This document shows positions 6,841 to 13,734 of a stretch of DNA of 26,976 nucleotides, in pieces; position 1 is the stretch's first letter, and each line of letters begins with the position of its first letter. The notes beneath the pieces are model-generated. The model was not told where the DNA came from. It made no database searches and saw nothing but the letters and a program-made list of their open reading frames with translations. Both the position numbers and the translations under genes were made by a program. The DNA is from JAFDVL01 sp043736395 (GTDB lineage: Bacteria; Acidobacteriota; Blastocatellia; RBC074), in the NCBI GenBank assembly GCA_043736395.1, contig JAYTCQ010000302.1:1-26976 (forward strand), given 5' to 3'.

Positions 6841-7851
6841 ATGCCGCGTATTGGAATTGAACTAAATAACGTTTGTAATCTGGATTGTGGTCACTGCTTC
6901 CGCGACATCTATCGCGGCGAAGGCGACAAGAGCGATCTCTTCTTCCCGCTGGAATTGCTGGAAAAAATCCTGAGCGACGCCAAGCCGCTCGGCTACAATC
7001 ACATCGCGATTACGGGCGGCGAACCTCCGATGCATCCGAAATTTGGCGAAGCCTGCGAAATCATTGCGAAGCACGGCTACACCTACCATTTCTTAACGAA
7101 TGGACGCAATTTCGATAAAACACTGAAAGCTATCACGCCACCTGCGCGACGCTCAAAATTGGCGAGTATTTCGTTCAGCCTTGATGGAGCTACCGAAGCA
7201 ACCCACGATCAAATTCGCGGAAAAGGTTCTTATCGTGAAGTCGTGACTTCGATTGCGGTCTGTCAGGCAATGGGAATTGATGTAGGAATGATTTCTACGA
7301 TCAACAAAGTAAATCGCCACGAGATAGATCAATTCGCCTTACTCAGCGCGCATCTCAAAGTCAAAAAACATGTCTTCGTTCACCAGAATCCAACGCAGCA
7401 TAATTTCAGTAACGACATGGTGTTGCCGCTCGAAGAATGGCGCGGCGTCGAACGCGATGTAGCTCGTGTCAGAGGCGAATTCCGGCACGAAATCGAAATG
7501 GCGATTGGTTTCTACACCGAATATTATCTGCCCCGCTGCGCACCGCTCAATCTTGAAGATTTGAACATTGATTTCAAAGGTCGGCTGACGCTCTGTTGCC
7601 AGATTTCCAACTATCGGGATGGCGAACAGGACGGCGAAGATGTCGTCGGAGATTTACGAAAAGAAAGCTTACCAACCGCGCTCTCACGCTTGATTTCACT
7701 CGTGAATACCGTCCATCAGGAGCGTTTGGAAATGGCAATGAATCCAGCGAAAAAAGAAGAATTGCATTATCCGTGTTTGGTTTGTTTGGAGAGATTTGGA
7801 AAGACTACGGACGAAACTTCGATGGTGCAGATTGCAGGATTAAAAAAATAG
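6841..7851 (+). CDS. Radical SAM protein with SPASM-like C-terminal cysteines
   Basis: A 336-aa enzyme expected to hold a [4Fe-4S] cluster that cleaves S-adenosylmethionine. The CxxxCxxC motif is C12, C16, C19 (CNLDCGHC), followed by the SAM-binding GGEP (59-62). The C-terminal part has further cysteines at about 233, 252, 253, 312 and 315, arranged like a SPASM/Twitch domain with auxiliary clusters, as in peptide-modifying and cofactor-making enzymes. No small precursor peptide or partner enzyme is evident nearby, so the substrate is unknown. The ATG at 6841 is preferred; a TTG at 6832 would add three residues. Neither has a Shine-Dalgarno site. The stop TAG is inside a hairpin arm. Confidence 0.85.
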   Translation: MPRIGIELNNVCNLDCGHCFRDIYRGEGDKSDLFFPLELLEKILSDAKPLGYNHIAITGGEPPMHPKFGEACEIIAKHGYTYHFLTNGRNFDKTLKAITPPARRSKLASISFSLDGATEATHDQIRGKGSYREVVTSIAVCQAMGIDVGMISTINKVNRHEIDQFALLSAHLKVKKHVFVHQNPTQHNFSNDMVLPLEEWRGVERDVARVRGEFRHEIEMAIGFYTEYYLPRCAPLNLEDLNIDFKGRLTLCCQISNYRDGEQDGEDVVGDLRKESLPTALSRLISLVNTVHQERLEMAMNPAKKEELHYPCLVCLERFGKTTDETSMVQIAGLKK

Positions 7852-7960
7852 CACGAACTGTTAGTTAGTGCTGTTTGGCGAGCTTACTATTCGCTCTGAT
7901 AATTTAAATTTTTTCTGAAAAATTTCACTGATGTAAAAAGCACGAACTAACAGTTCGTGC
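7850..7960. repeat. Pair of inverted 21-nt hairpins (REPIN-like)
   Basis: The right copy (7940-7960) is itself a perfect palindrome: GCACGAACT, loop AAC, AGTTCGTGC. The left copy (7851-7871) is the same hairpin with one mismatch and loop GTT. The two copies are in inverted orientation and pair with each other at 21 of 22 bases, enclosing about 67 bp of AT-rich sequence. The unit overlaps the radical SAM stop codon and ends 9 bp before the stop of the convergent Nfu-like gene, so it may also terminate transcription from both sides. Confidence 0.85.
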
Positions 7961-7969
7961 CACAATTTC

Positions 7970-8515
7970 TTAGATCGAAATCACTTCCAGATCAGGATCA
8001 ACATCATCTTTCAGCATTCGCTCAATCGCAAACAGCGTACCCGACAACGAGCTTGGACAACTGCCGCAAGCGCCTTGATAGCGGATCGTCAGCTTCTTAT
8101 CTTCGAGCGAAATAATTTCTAAACCGCCGCCGTCGCCCGCTAAGCCGGGGCGAATTTTCTCATCCAGCAAATCATTGATTTGGTCCAGTAATTCGTTTTC
8201 GCCGCGCACGTAATTTGAAGTTTCAGGCGCAGCGGCAAGGTCTGTCACCGCCGGAGTCTCACGAATCGGAACTGCTAATTTTCTGAGCAGTTCATCCCAA
8301 TCCGCCGTGCCGTCCTGATTCACCGTGATGAAACGATCCATGTAAAAAACAGACGAAACGTTGCCAACTTCAAACAGCGACATGGCTAACGAATCATTCG
8401 TGGCTTGTTCGGCATTCACAAACGAACGTGACGTTCCGTTCGTGATCGGTTCTTTGAGAATAAATTTCCGCGCGTTCGGGTTCGGGGTATATTCGATGTC
8501 TTCAATCTTGGGCAT
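7970..8515 (-). CDS. Nfu/NifU-type Fe-S cluster carrier
   Basis: A 181-aa two-domain protein. The N-terminal part (about 1-90) resembles the Nfu_N domain (opening EDIEYTPNPNARKFILK), and the C-terminal part (about 108-181) is a NifU-like cluster domain with GDGGGLEI and the cluster-ligating CGSC pair (C150, C153) in GACGSCPSSL. Nfu proteins take assembled [4Fe-4S] or [2Fe-2S] clusters to apoproteins. The ATG is preceded by AGGA on the minus strand. It is the last gene of a possible four-gene unit (HD, DedA, Pta, Nfu), 48 bp after pta, and converges on the radical SAM gene, a plausible client though functional linkage is only inferred. Confidence 0.9.
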   Translation of the reverse strand: MPKIEDIEYTPNPNARKFILKEPITNGTSRSFVNAEQATNDSLAMSLFEVGNVSSVFYMDRFITVNQDGTADWDELLRKLAVPIRETPAVTDLAAAPETSNYVRGENELLDQINDLLDEKIRPGLAGDGGGLEIISLEDKKLTIRYQGACGSCPSSLSGTLFAIERMLKDDVDPDLEVISI

Positions 8516-8563
8516 AAAAAATAATTCCTAAAAAATTTCAATCAAACTTTTCAGCTCGACATA

Positions 8564-9568
8564 TCAGTTTATCATGTTCTGCGCCTGAACGGACGTGATC
8601 GCTACGACATCAACAATATCTTCGGCTTTGCAACCACGCGACAAATCATTTGCAGGCTTATCCAAGCCCTGTAAAATCGGGCCTATCGCGGTTCCCCCCG
8701 TCAATCGCTCCGTCAATTTATAGGCGATATTTCCCGCATCAAGATTTGGGAAAATTAAAACATTGGCTTTGCCTGCGACCGTGGAACCGGGAGCTTTTGA
8801 TTCTCCTACGCTTGGAATCAAAGCCGCGTCCGCCTGTAATTCTCCGTCAATTTCTAAATCCGGCGCGCGCAGTTTGGCGGTCTTCGTGGCTTCGATAACT
8901 TTATTCACCAATGGATGCGACGCGCTGCCCTTGGTTGAAAAAGACAGCATCGCTACGCGGGGTTCAACTTCTAATAAAGTGCGGCAGCTCTGCGCGGAAG
9001 CAATGGCGATTTCTGATAATTGCGCTGCACTGGGATCGGCTACGACTCCGCAATCGGCGTAGATCATCGCGCCATTTGCTCCGAAATTCGGGTTCGGAAC
9101 GACCATCACAAAAAACGAAGAAACCAGATTGAATCCTTCTTTGACGCCAATCGTCAGCAACGCAGAGCGCACCGTATGCGCTGTCGTATTCATTGCACCT
9201 GCAACCGAGCCATCGGCTTTGCCAGTTTTCACCATCAGATTTCCGAAGTAAAGCGGGTCTTCGATTTGCTTGCGCGCTTCATCAAAAGTGACGCCTTTGG
9301 CGCGGCGCAATTCATAAAATATCTGCGCGAATTTATCGAAGTCAGAATGCGTTCGATGATTGATAATCAAAACATTCGTCAGTGCCACGCCAAGCGATGC
9401 AGCGCGATCCCGAATTTTTTGATCATCGCCAAGTACTGTCACGCGTGCGATACGTTCTTGCGCAATTCGCGCAGCAGCAATAATGGTGCGGTCATCCTCG
9501 CCTTCCGGCAAAACAATATGTTTGAGTTTCGTCGCCGCCCGAACTCTGATGCGATGCAAAATGTCCAT
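8564..9568 (-). CDS. pta: Phosphate acetyltransferase (short form)
   Basis: A 334-aa enzyme interconverting acetyl-CoA plus phosphate and acetyl phosphate plus CoA; cytoplasmic, normally paired with acetate kinase, which is not in this window. The protein is the short PTA type with no N-terminal regulatory domain. Conserved features include HIVLPEGEDDR near the N-terminus, KADGSVAGAMNTTAHTVRSAL around residues 120-140, PNPNFGANGAMIYADCGVV, SFSTKGSA with the conserved Ser, and NVLIFPNLDAGNIAYKL near the C-terminus. A TTG at 9572-9574 would add two residues; the ATG at 9566-9568 is preferred. It follows dedA by 31 bp. A phosphotransbutyrylase is a less likely alternative, because the C-terminal motifs fit PTA well. 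Confidence 0.93.
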   Translation of the reverse strand: MDILHRIRVRAATKLKHIVLPEGEDDRTIIAAARIAQERIARVTVLGDDQKIRDRAASLGVALTNVLIINHRTHSDFDKFAQIFYELRRAKGVTFDEARKQIEDPLYFGNLMVKTGKADGSVAGAMNTTAHTVRSALLTIGVKEGFNLVSSFFVMVVPNPNFGANGAMIYADCGVVADPSAAQLSEIAIASAQSCRTLLEVEPRVAMLSFSTKGSASHPLVNKVIEATKTAKLRAPDLEIDGELQADAALIPSVGESKAPGSTVAGKANVLIFPNLDAGNIAYKLTERLTGGTAIGPILQGLDKPANDLSRGCKAEDIVDVVAITSVQAQNMIN

Positions 9569-9599
9569 ATTCAAATGATGAAGGATGAGAAAGGATTTG

Positions 9600-10223
9600 T
9601 CACTTCACGTCCGCCGCTTGGCGTTTCTGTCGGAAGTATCTCCAAACGAAAAACAGCACCAGAATAACCACCAGCACCGTGATAATTTTGCCGTACACTG
9701 ACAAATAATCCATCACGCTGCGCCAATTTTTGCCAAAGCTTCTGCCGAGATAAAGCAACAGGAAATTCCAGATCGCCGCGCTGACCGCAGACAGCATGGT
9801 TGTCATGGCAAAATTCATTTTTGAGATTCCGGCGAAGACTGAAATTACCGCGCGAGTTCCGGTCAAAAAACGATTCACAACAATTACGCCGTATCCATAC
9901 CGCTGAAACCAAATTGAGACCTGAGCAATTGCATTCACAGGCAAATAACGGCTCACGCTGCCGTGTAATAATCGCTCATTAAAATATCTTCCCAATCCAT
10001 AGGCCGTCATAAATCCGAGCGTGCTGCCAAGCGTTGCAACCACCAGCATTGAAGTAAAATCTATCGTGCCGAGGCCAATCAACGTCCCGCCAAAAACCAA
10101 CAACACATCGCTGGGAGAAGGCGGAAAAACATTCTCAATAAATGCGAAAAAAAAGATAATGGCAAGGATGCCAAGCGGCGATAATTGTTGAAGCCAGGTG
10201 ATGAGTTGTTCGACTAATGACAT
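9600..10223 (-). CDS. DedA family membrane protein (SNARE-associated/VTT domain)
   Basis: A 207-aa inner-membrane protein of the DedA superfamily, implicated in undecaprenyl-phosphate or phospholipid flipping and membrane homeostasis. Visible hallmarks are the re-entrant segment FIENVFPPSPSD (E30 and D39 as the conserved acidic pair) and VNRFLTGTRAVISVFAG with R118 and R124. Hydrophobic helices cover about 14-50, 58-78, 112-130, 140-160 and 175-197. The C-terminus ends in a basic tail. It sits between the HD-domain gene (37 bp upstream) and pta. A 12-bp perfect palindrome, GTAGAATTCTAC (10235-10246), lies just before the ATG and could be an operator or chance. Confidence 0.9.
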   Translation of the reverse strand: MSLVEQLITWLQQLSPLGILAIIFFFAFIENVFPPSPSDVLLVFGGTLIGLGTIDFTSMLVVATLGSTLGFMTAYGLGRYFNERLLHGSVSRYLPVNAIAQVSIWFQRYGYGVIVVNRFLTGTRAVISVFAGISKMNFAMTTMLSAVSAAIWNFLLLYLGRSFGKNWRSVMDYLSVYGKIITVLVVILVLFFVWRYFRQKRQAADVK

Positions 10224-10260
10224 AAATCTTTCTGGTAGAATTCTACTTAATTTTATGCAG

Positions 10261-10824
10261 CTACTTTTTCAGCTCTGCAATCAAATCGGCAGTCAATTCA
10301 TCAATCCTAAGGTTGGCAAAATCTTCGTCAGAGCTATCCCAAAATTCCGCCAGATTATTCGCCCCACCTTTTTCATATTCGCGCACCTGCAACCACAGAT
10401 CAAGTTTGTCGGCGGCTTTGACGATGCGCGATTCCAGCGATTCTCGTGCTTCGTATTCGTGCCGTAATTTCAAGTATTCCTGACCCAGTTCGCCCAGCGG
10501 TGCAAGGATTTCCTGCGCGGCTTTTTCGTCCGCAGCCTTAAGCGTAGCTTGATCGAAATAGGGTTTGATCGTGCTTGGCAAATCGCCCGTGCGAACTTCG
10601 GAAAGATCGTGCAACAAAGCCATTCGCATAACCCGCTCGACATTAATTTTCATTCCAAGTGCTGCCGCACGATCAGCAATCATCATCGCAATAAAAGCGA
10701 CGCCAAAGCTGTGATCGGCAATGGATTCAACATCGCGCACGCCGCGCAACAACCATCCTGTACGCGGCAAAGATTTCAAGCGCATCAGCTCCGCCAAAAA
10801 TTTTATTGTTTGATTTGCTTCCAT
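10261..10824 (-). CDS. HD-domain phosphohydrolase (HDDC2/YfbR-like)
   Basis: A 187-aa metal-dependent phosphohydrolase. The HD superfamily ligands are visible: H38 in SIADHSFG, H72-D73 in LLHDLSE, E76, and D139 in KAADKLD. The arrangement and length match the HDDC2/YfbR group, whose members dephosphorylate 5'-deoxyribonucleoside monophosphates. It is the first gene of the minus-strand group that continues with dedA, pta and nfu. It diverges from the lactonase gene, with 136 bp between the two starts. No strong Shine-Dalgarno site is seen before the ATG. Exact nucleotide specificity cannot be read from sequence. Confidence 0.85.
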   Translation of the reverse strand: MEANQTIKFLAELMRLKSLPRTGWLLRGVRDVESIADHSFGVAFIAMMIADRAAALGMKINVERVMRMALLHDLSEVRTGDLPSTIKPYFDQATLKAADEKAAQEILAPLGELGQEYLKLRHEYEARESLESRIVKAADKLDLWLQVREYEKGGANNLAEFWDSSDEDFANLRIDELTADLIAELKK

Positions 10825-10960
10825 CTAAACAACGCTACTGGTTTTGCCGAGGCGCGTCAAATGCGAGTTGCCACCAGCGCAGTATTTAAGTTTTTTGCTT
10901 CTCATGGTAGAACTTCGTTTCTCACTTTTGAAATTCAACTCTCATCAAAAGAAGGCATCC

Positions 10961-12148
10961 ATGTCACAACAAAAGCTACAGAAAAATTTTCCTCGTCGTA
11001 ATTTTATTAAGACCACTGGTTTAGCTGCGATTTCACTGGCAGCTCCTACACTCTTTATGTCGAAACCAACAGAAATGCTCGTGTACGTCGGCACCTATAC
11101 TAACAAGGGCAAGAGCGAAGGAATTTACGTTTGCAAACTAAATCTCGCTTCGGGAGAATTGAAACAATTCAGCACCATCAAATCTACTGATCCGGCGTTT
11201 TTGGCAATTGATCGCAAGCGTAAATTTTTGTATGCCGCCAATGAAATCGGGTCATTTGAAGACAAGCCAACCGGCACGATCAGCGCCTTTTCAATCAATC
11301 AGACAACCGGTGAGTTGACGCTTCTCAATCAACAAATCTCAAATGGCGCCGGGCCGTGTAATGTTACCGTAGATAAATCAGGGAAAAATGTTTTAGTCGC
11401 GAATTACTCCGCTGGCAGCGTCTCCGTGATCGCCGTCAAACCTGATGGAAGCCTCGGCGAAGTCACGGACACTGACCAGCATCAAGGCTCCAGCGTGAAT
11501 CCCAACCGCCAGAAAGAACCGCACGCGCACTGCATTATTATTGATGATTCTAACCGCTTCGCATTTTCAGCAGACCTTGGAACCGACAAAGTCATGATCT
11601 ATAAACTGGATGCGAAGAAAGGAAAAATTACTCCGAATTCGCAAGCCTTTGCCCCGCTCAAACCCGGATCAGGGCCGCGTCATTTCGCGATTCATCCCAA
11701 AGCAAATTTCGCGTTTGTTATCAACGAACTGGCTTCCAGCCTGACAGTTTTTGCCTTTGACAGAGTTGCCGGAACATTAAAAGAAGTGCAAACCGTGCCT
11801 ACAATTCCTTCGGATTTTAATGGGACGAGTTACTGCGCAGATGTTCACGTTCATCCTTCCGGCAAATTTATTTATGGGTCGAATCGTGGTCACGACAGCA
11901 TTGTGTCTTTTGCGATTAATCCTAATTCCGGCAATCTTAGCTACATCGAACATCAATCGGTACAAGGCAAATGGCCCCGGAATTTTGCCATTGATCCAAC
12001 GGGACAATTCCTGTTGGTAGCCAATCAAAACACTGACAACATTGTCATTTTTCGCATTGATGAAAAAACTGGTAAGCTGACACAAACAGGAAACTCTCTG
12101 GAAATTCCTGCGCCCGTTTGTCTGAAATTGATTCCAGCATTTTCCTAA
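10961..12148 (+). CDS. Tat-exported lactonase-family beta-propeller
   Basis: A 395-aa protein of the 6-phosphogluconolactonase/YbhE family (COG2706), a seven-bladed beta-propeller. The start ATG at 10961 is chosen over upstream in-frame starts because GAAGG precedes it and the protein then opens with a twin-arginine signal, FPRRNFIKTTGLAAISLAAP (RR at 12-13). Repeating blades show motifs such as FLAIDRKRKFLYAANE, VTVDKSGKNVLVANYSAGSV, HPSGKFIYGSNRGHDSI and AIDPTGQFLLVANQNTDNI. Export argues against a role in the cytoplasmic pentose phosphate pathway; an extracytoplasmic sugar lactone is more likely. A heptad palindrome begins 20 bp after the stop. Confidence 0.9.
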   Translation: MSQQKLQKNFPRRNFIKTTGLAAISLAAPTLFMSKPTEMLVYVGTYTNKGKSEGIYVCKLNLASGELKQFSTIKSTDPAFLAIDRKRKFLYAANEIGSFEDKPTGTISAFSINQTTGELTLLNQQISNGAGPCNVTVDKSGKNVLVANYSAGSVSVIAVKPDGSLGEVTDTDQHQGSSVNPNRQKEPHAHCIIIDDSNRFAFSADLGTDKVMIYKLDAKKGKITPNSQAFAPLKPGSGPRHFAIHPKANFAFVINELASSLTVFAFDRVAGTLKEVQTVPTIPSDFNGTSYCADVHVHPSGKFIYGSNRGHDSIVSFAINPNSGNLSYIEHQSVQGKWPRNFAIDPTGQFLLVANQNTDNIVIFRIDEKTGKLTQTGNSLEIPAPVCLKLIPAFS

Positions 12149-12168
12149 TTTGATGAAAAAGATCCTAA

Positions 12169-12259
12169 ATGTTGGATGCTAGATGCTGGATGGCAGATGG
12201 CGGAGCGGATCGGTTTCACCCAGTATCTAACATCCAGCATCTAATATCCAACATCTTGT
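12169..12259. repeat. Heptad-repeat palindrome downstream of the lactonase gene
   Basis: Five 7-nt units of the type ATGNTGG/ATGCTAG (12169-12203), a 21-bp spacer, then four or five units of the type ATCYAAC (12225-12252, plus ATCTTGT at 12253-12259). Units 1-4 pair with the last four true units at 7, 5, 7 and 5 of 7 positions (24 of 28 overall). The array stops just before the AGGAG ribosome binding site (12262-12266) of the next gene, so unlike the dnaK-operon arrays it leaves the translation signal free. Confidence 0.88.
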
Positions 12260-12272
12260 CCAGGAGATCTCT

Positions 12273-12773
12273 ATGCCTTCAGAACTTTTCAATGAATTAA
12301 TGTCGGACATCAACGAACGTCAGGAAGAATTAAATGCCGTCCAGGTCGCGCTGGAATGGACTGCAAAACGAAGTTCCGATCTGGGAAAATTTTTAAAAGT
12401 TTCGGTAATTGTGCTCGGCGCATTTTCTGCTACGCGCGATGTTGCCGACAAGATTTTCCCGACTACGATGGTGATGTTGATTTATACGGCGGTCGCCCTC
12501 GCAATCACCGTTATCGGCGGCATTGTCACAGCCTTTCGTTACGAATCCCGTGCCTCCGATGTAAATTTATTAGCCGTTGAATGTAGCAGCTACATTCGGG
12601 AAATAGACAGTAGTTTACCGCGTAAAGGTGATCCTGCCCCAATGGATCAGCAGGTCGCCGCTGCACATGAATTGCTCGAATTACAGAATGATCGGATTCG
12701 TACTGTTCAGGACAAAGCCGCACGATTTGGTGTCAATATTAATCGGCGAATTCGTAGAATTAAGATGGAATGA
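12273..12773 (+). CDS. Two-helix membrane protein, DUF4231/SLATT-like
   Basis: A 166-aa protein I do not recognise with certainty. It has a polar N-terminal helix (about 1-40), two close transmembrane segments (about 42-56 and 66-88), and a long charged C-terminal helix containing ESRASDVNLLAVECSSYIREID and LLELQNDRIRTVQDKA. This layout of a 2TM hairpin plus a cytoplasmic helix resembles DUF4231/SLATT proteins, some of which are pore-forming effectors next to nucleotide sensors. No nucleotidyltransferase, SLOG or TIR partner is adjacent here, so an effector role is speculative. The start is well supported by AGGAG at 12262-12266. Confidence 0.7.
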   Translation: MPSELFNELMSDINERQEELNAVQVALEWTAKRSSDLGKFLKVSVIVLGAFSATRDVADKIFPTTMVMLIYTAVALAITVIGGIVTAFRYESRASDVNLLAVECSSYIREIDSSLPRKGDPAPMDQQVAAAHELLELQNDRIRTVQDKAARFGVNINRRIRRIKME

Positions 12774-12796
12774 ATACCAGATAATCGCAATTAGCT

Positions 12797-12825
12797 TTGA
12801 CGGCTGCGTCGGGCAAGGGTAAGAT
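12797..12825 (+). promoter_or_regulatory. Candidate promoter for the SH3-like protein gene
   Basis: TTGACG (12797-12802) and TAAGAT (12820-12825) are separated by 17 bp, matching the sigma-70 consensus at 5 of 6 and 4 of 6 positions. It sits 53 bp upstream of the ATG at 12879. It implies a transcription unit separate from the preceding membrane-protein gene. Confidence 0.5.
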
Positions 12826-12878
12826 TTCAGCGTTGTATTTCTCAGCTGTACCACATTAAAACAAAGCGAGTTTATCTT

Positions 12879-13619
12879 ATGCCCCCAATTAGATTCATCA
12901 CCGTCGTTCTCTGCTTGACGGTTCTGACGATTTCATCGGCTTCAGCTCAAACCTTCAAAATCAAAAAACGAAATAAAAATATTCCCGGTCAACGCGCTAT
13001 CGTTTATGACGAACGCTTATCCGCATTGCGTACACAGCCTGACGTTAAAGCTGAATTGATTTCACGACTGCACCGTGATCGGGAAGTTGGAATCATCGGC
13101 GTAGCGCGAAGTATCAAAGGAGGTCCTGACTTTTTTCCGATTGCAGTTTCACGCAATATGCGCGGATGGATTATTGTCGAAGCGCTGGCACGACCACAGC
13201 GAGCGCAGGACGCCAAGCGCTTGATGGGCGTGATTGAAGACACCAAAGACGACTTTACGCGGACACGTTTGGCGCGTCTGGCGGCTGATCAATTTCGTGG
13301 CATGTCGGTCGCAGCCGTTGCTTTATTAACACTGGGAAAAGCCGCTGAACAGGCTTCGATTAAACTTTCGCGCGATGCCAGAAAACGAGCCGGAGAACCA
13401 GACGAAGTAACGGATAAAAATTTAAGCGAGCGTGATTTTATGCTGAATTTTGTTGGGCTGGATCGCTACAACAAATTAGGCGTGACGTTCAATTATAACA
13501 ACGATAGCTTGATTTATGATGGCGCTGCTTATCGTGAGATTTTACAGAAATATCCGCGCAGCCACGAAGCGGCTGAGGCGCGGACGTTGTTGGAAAAATT
13601 GAAGCCTGTAAAAAAATAA
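12879..13619 (+). CDS. Secreted SH3-like protein with a TPR-like C-terminus
   Basis: A 246-aa exported protein. The N-terminus is a classical signal peptide (ITVVLCLTVLTISSASAQ, cleavage near residue 23). Residues about 40-105 resemble a bacterial SH3-like (SH3b) fold: AIVYDERLSALRTQPDVKAELISRL followed by a segment ending RGWIIVEAL. The remainder is helical and ends with AAYREILQKYPRSHEAAEARTLLEKL, typical of the last helix pair of a tetratricopeptide repeat. It may act as a periplasmic binding or scaffold protein; no catalytic residues are apparent. A promoter candidate lies at 12797-12825. The stop is separated by one base from a long inverted repeat. Confidence 0.8.
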   Translation: MPPIRFITVVLCLTVLTISSASAQTFKIKKRNKNIPGQRAIVYDERLSALRTQPDVKAELISRLHRDREVGIIGVARSIKGGPDFFPIAVSRNMRGWIIVEALARPQRAQDAKRLMGVIEDTKDDFTRTRLARLAADQFRGMSVAAVALLTLGKAAEQASIKLSRDARKRAGEPDEVTDKNLSERDFMLNFVGLDRYNKLGVTFNYNNDSLIYDGAAYREILQKYPRSHEAAEARTLLEKLKPVKK

Positions 13620-13620
13620 C

Positions 13621-13729
13621 AATGCAGAAGCCCGCACGCAGTAAGGTGTTTTTAGTCCATGGAGTCCGTCGAGTCGAGAGAGTCTTTAGAGTCGAAAAGG
13701 CGCCCTTACTGCGTGCGGGCTTCTGCATT
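13621..13729. repeat. MITE/REP-like inverted repeat, copy A
   Basis: Perfect 26-bp arms at 13621-13646 and 13704-13729, beginning AATGCAGAAGCCCGCACG, with a 57-bp interior. It fills the gap between two convergent genes, leaving 1 bp on the left and 5 bp on the right. A second copy lies at 21113-21189 in opposite orientation, and a diverged relative at 18043-18154. The interior differs from copy B by holding a 45-bp 9-nt-period repeat. As RNA it would form a very stable stem and could terminate both genes. Confidence 0.92.
13653..13697. repeat. 9-nt tandem repeat inside element A
   Basis: Five contiguous 9-nt units share the first five bases GAGTC (TAGTC in the first): starts at 13653, 13662, 13671, 13680 and 13689. 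The last four bases of each unit vary (CATG, CGTC, GAGA, TTTA, GAAA). It occupies the loop of the 26-bp inverted repeat, where the related copy at 21113-21189 has unrelated sequence. Confidence 0.75.
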
Positions 13730-13734
13730 ATTTT

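Noticed and set aside
10235..10246. GTAGAATTCTAC palindrome as a defined operator of dedA
   Set aside because: A 12-bp palindrome alone is too short to support without conservation; it is only mentioned in the dedA entry.
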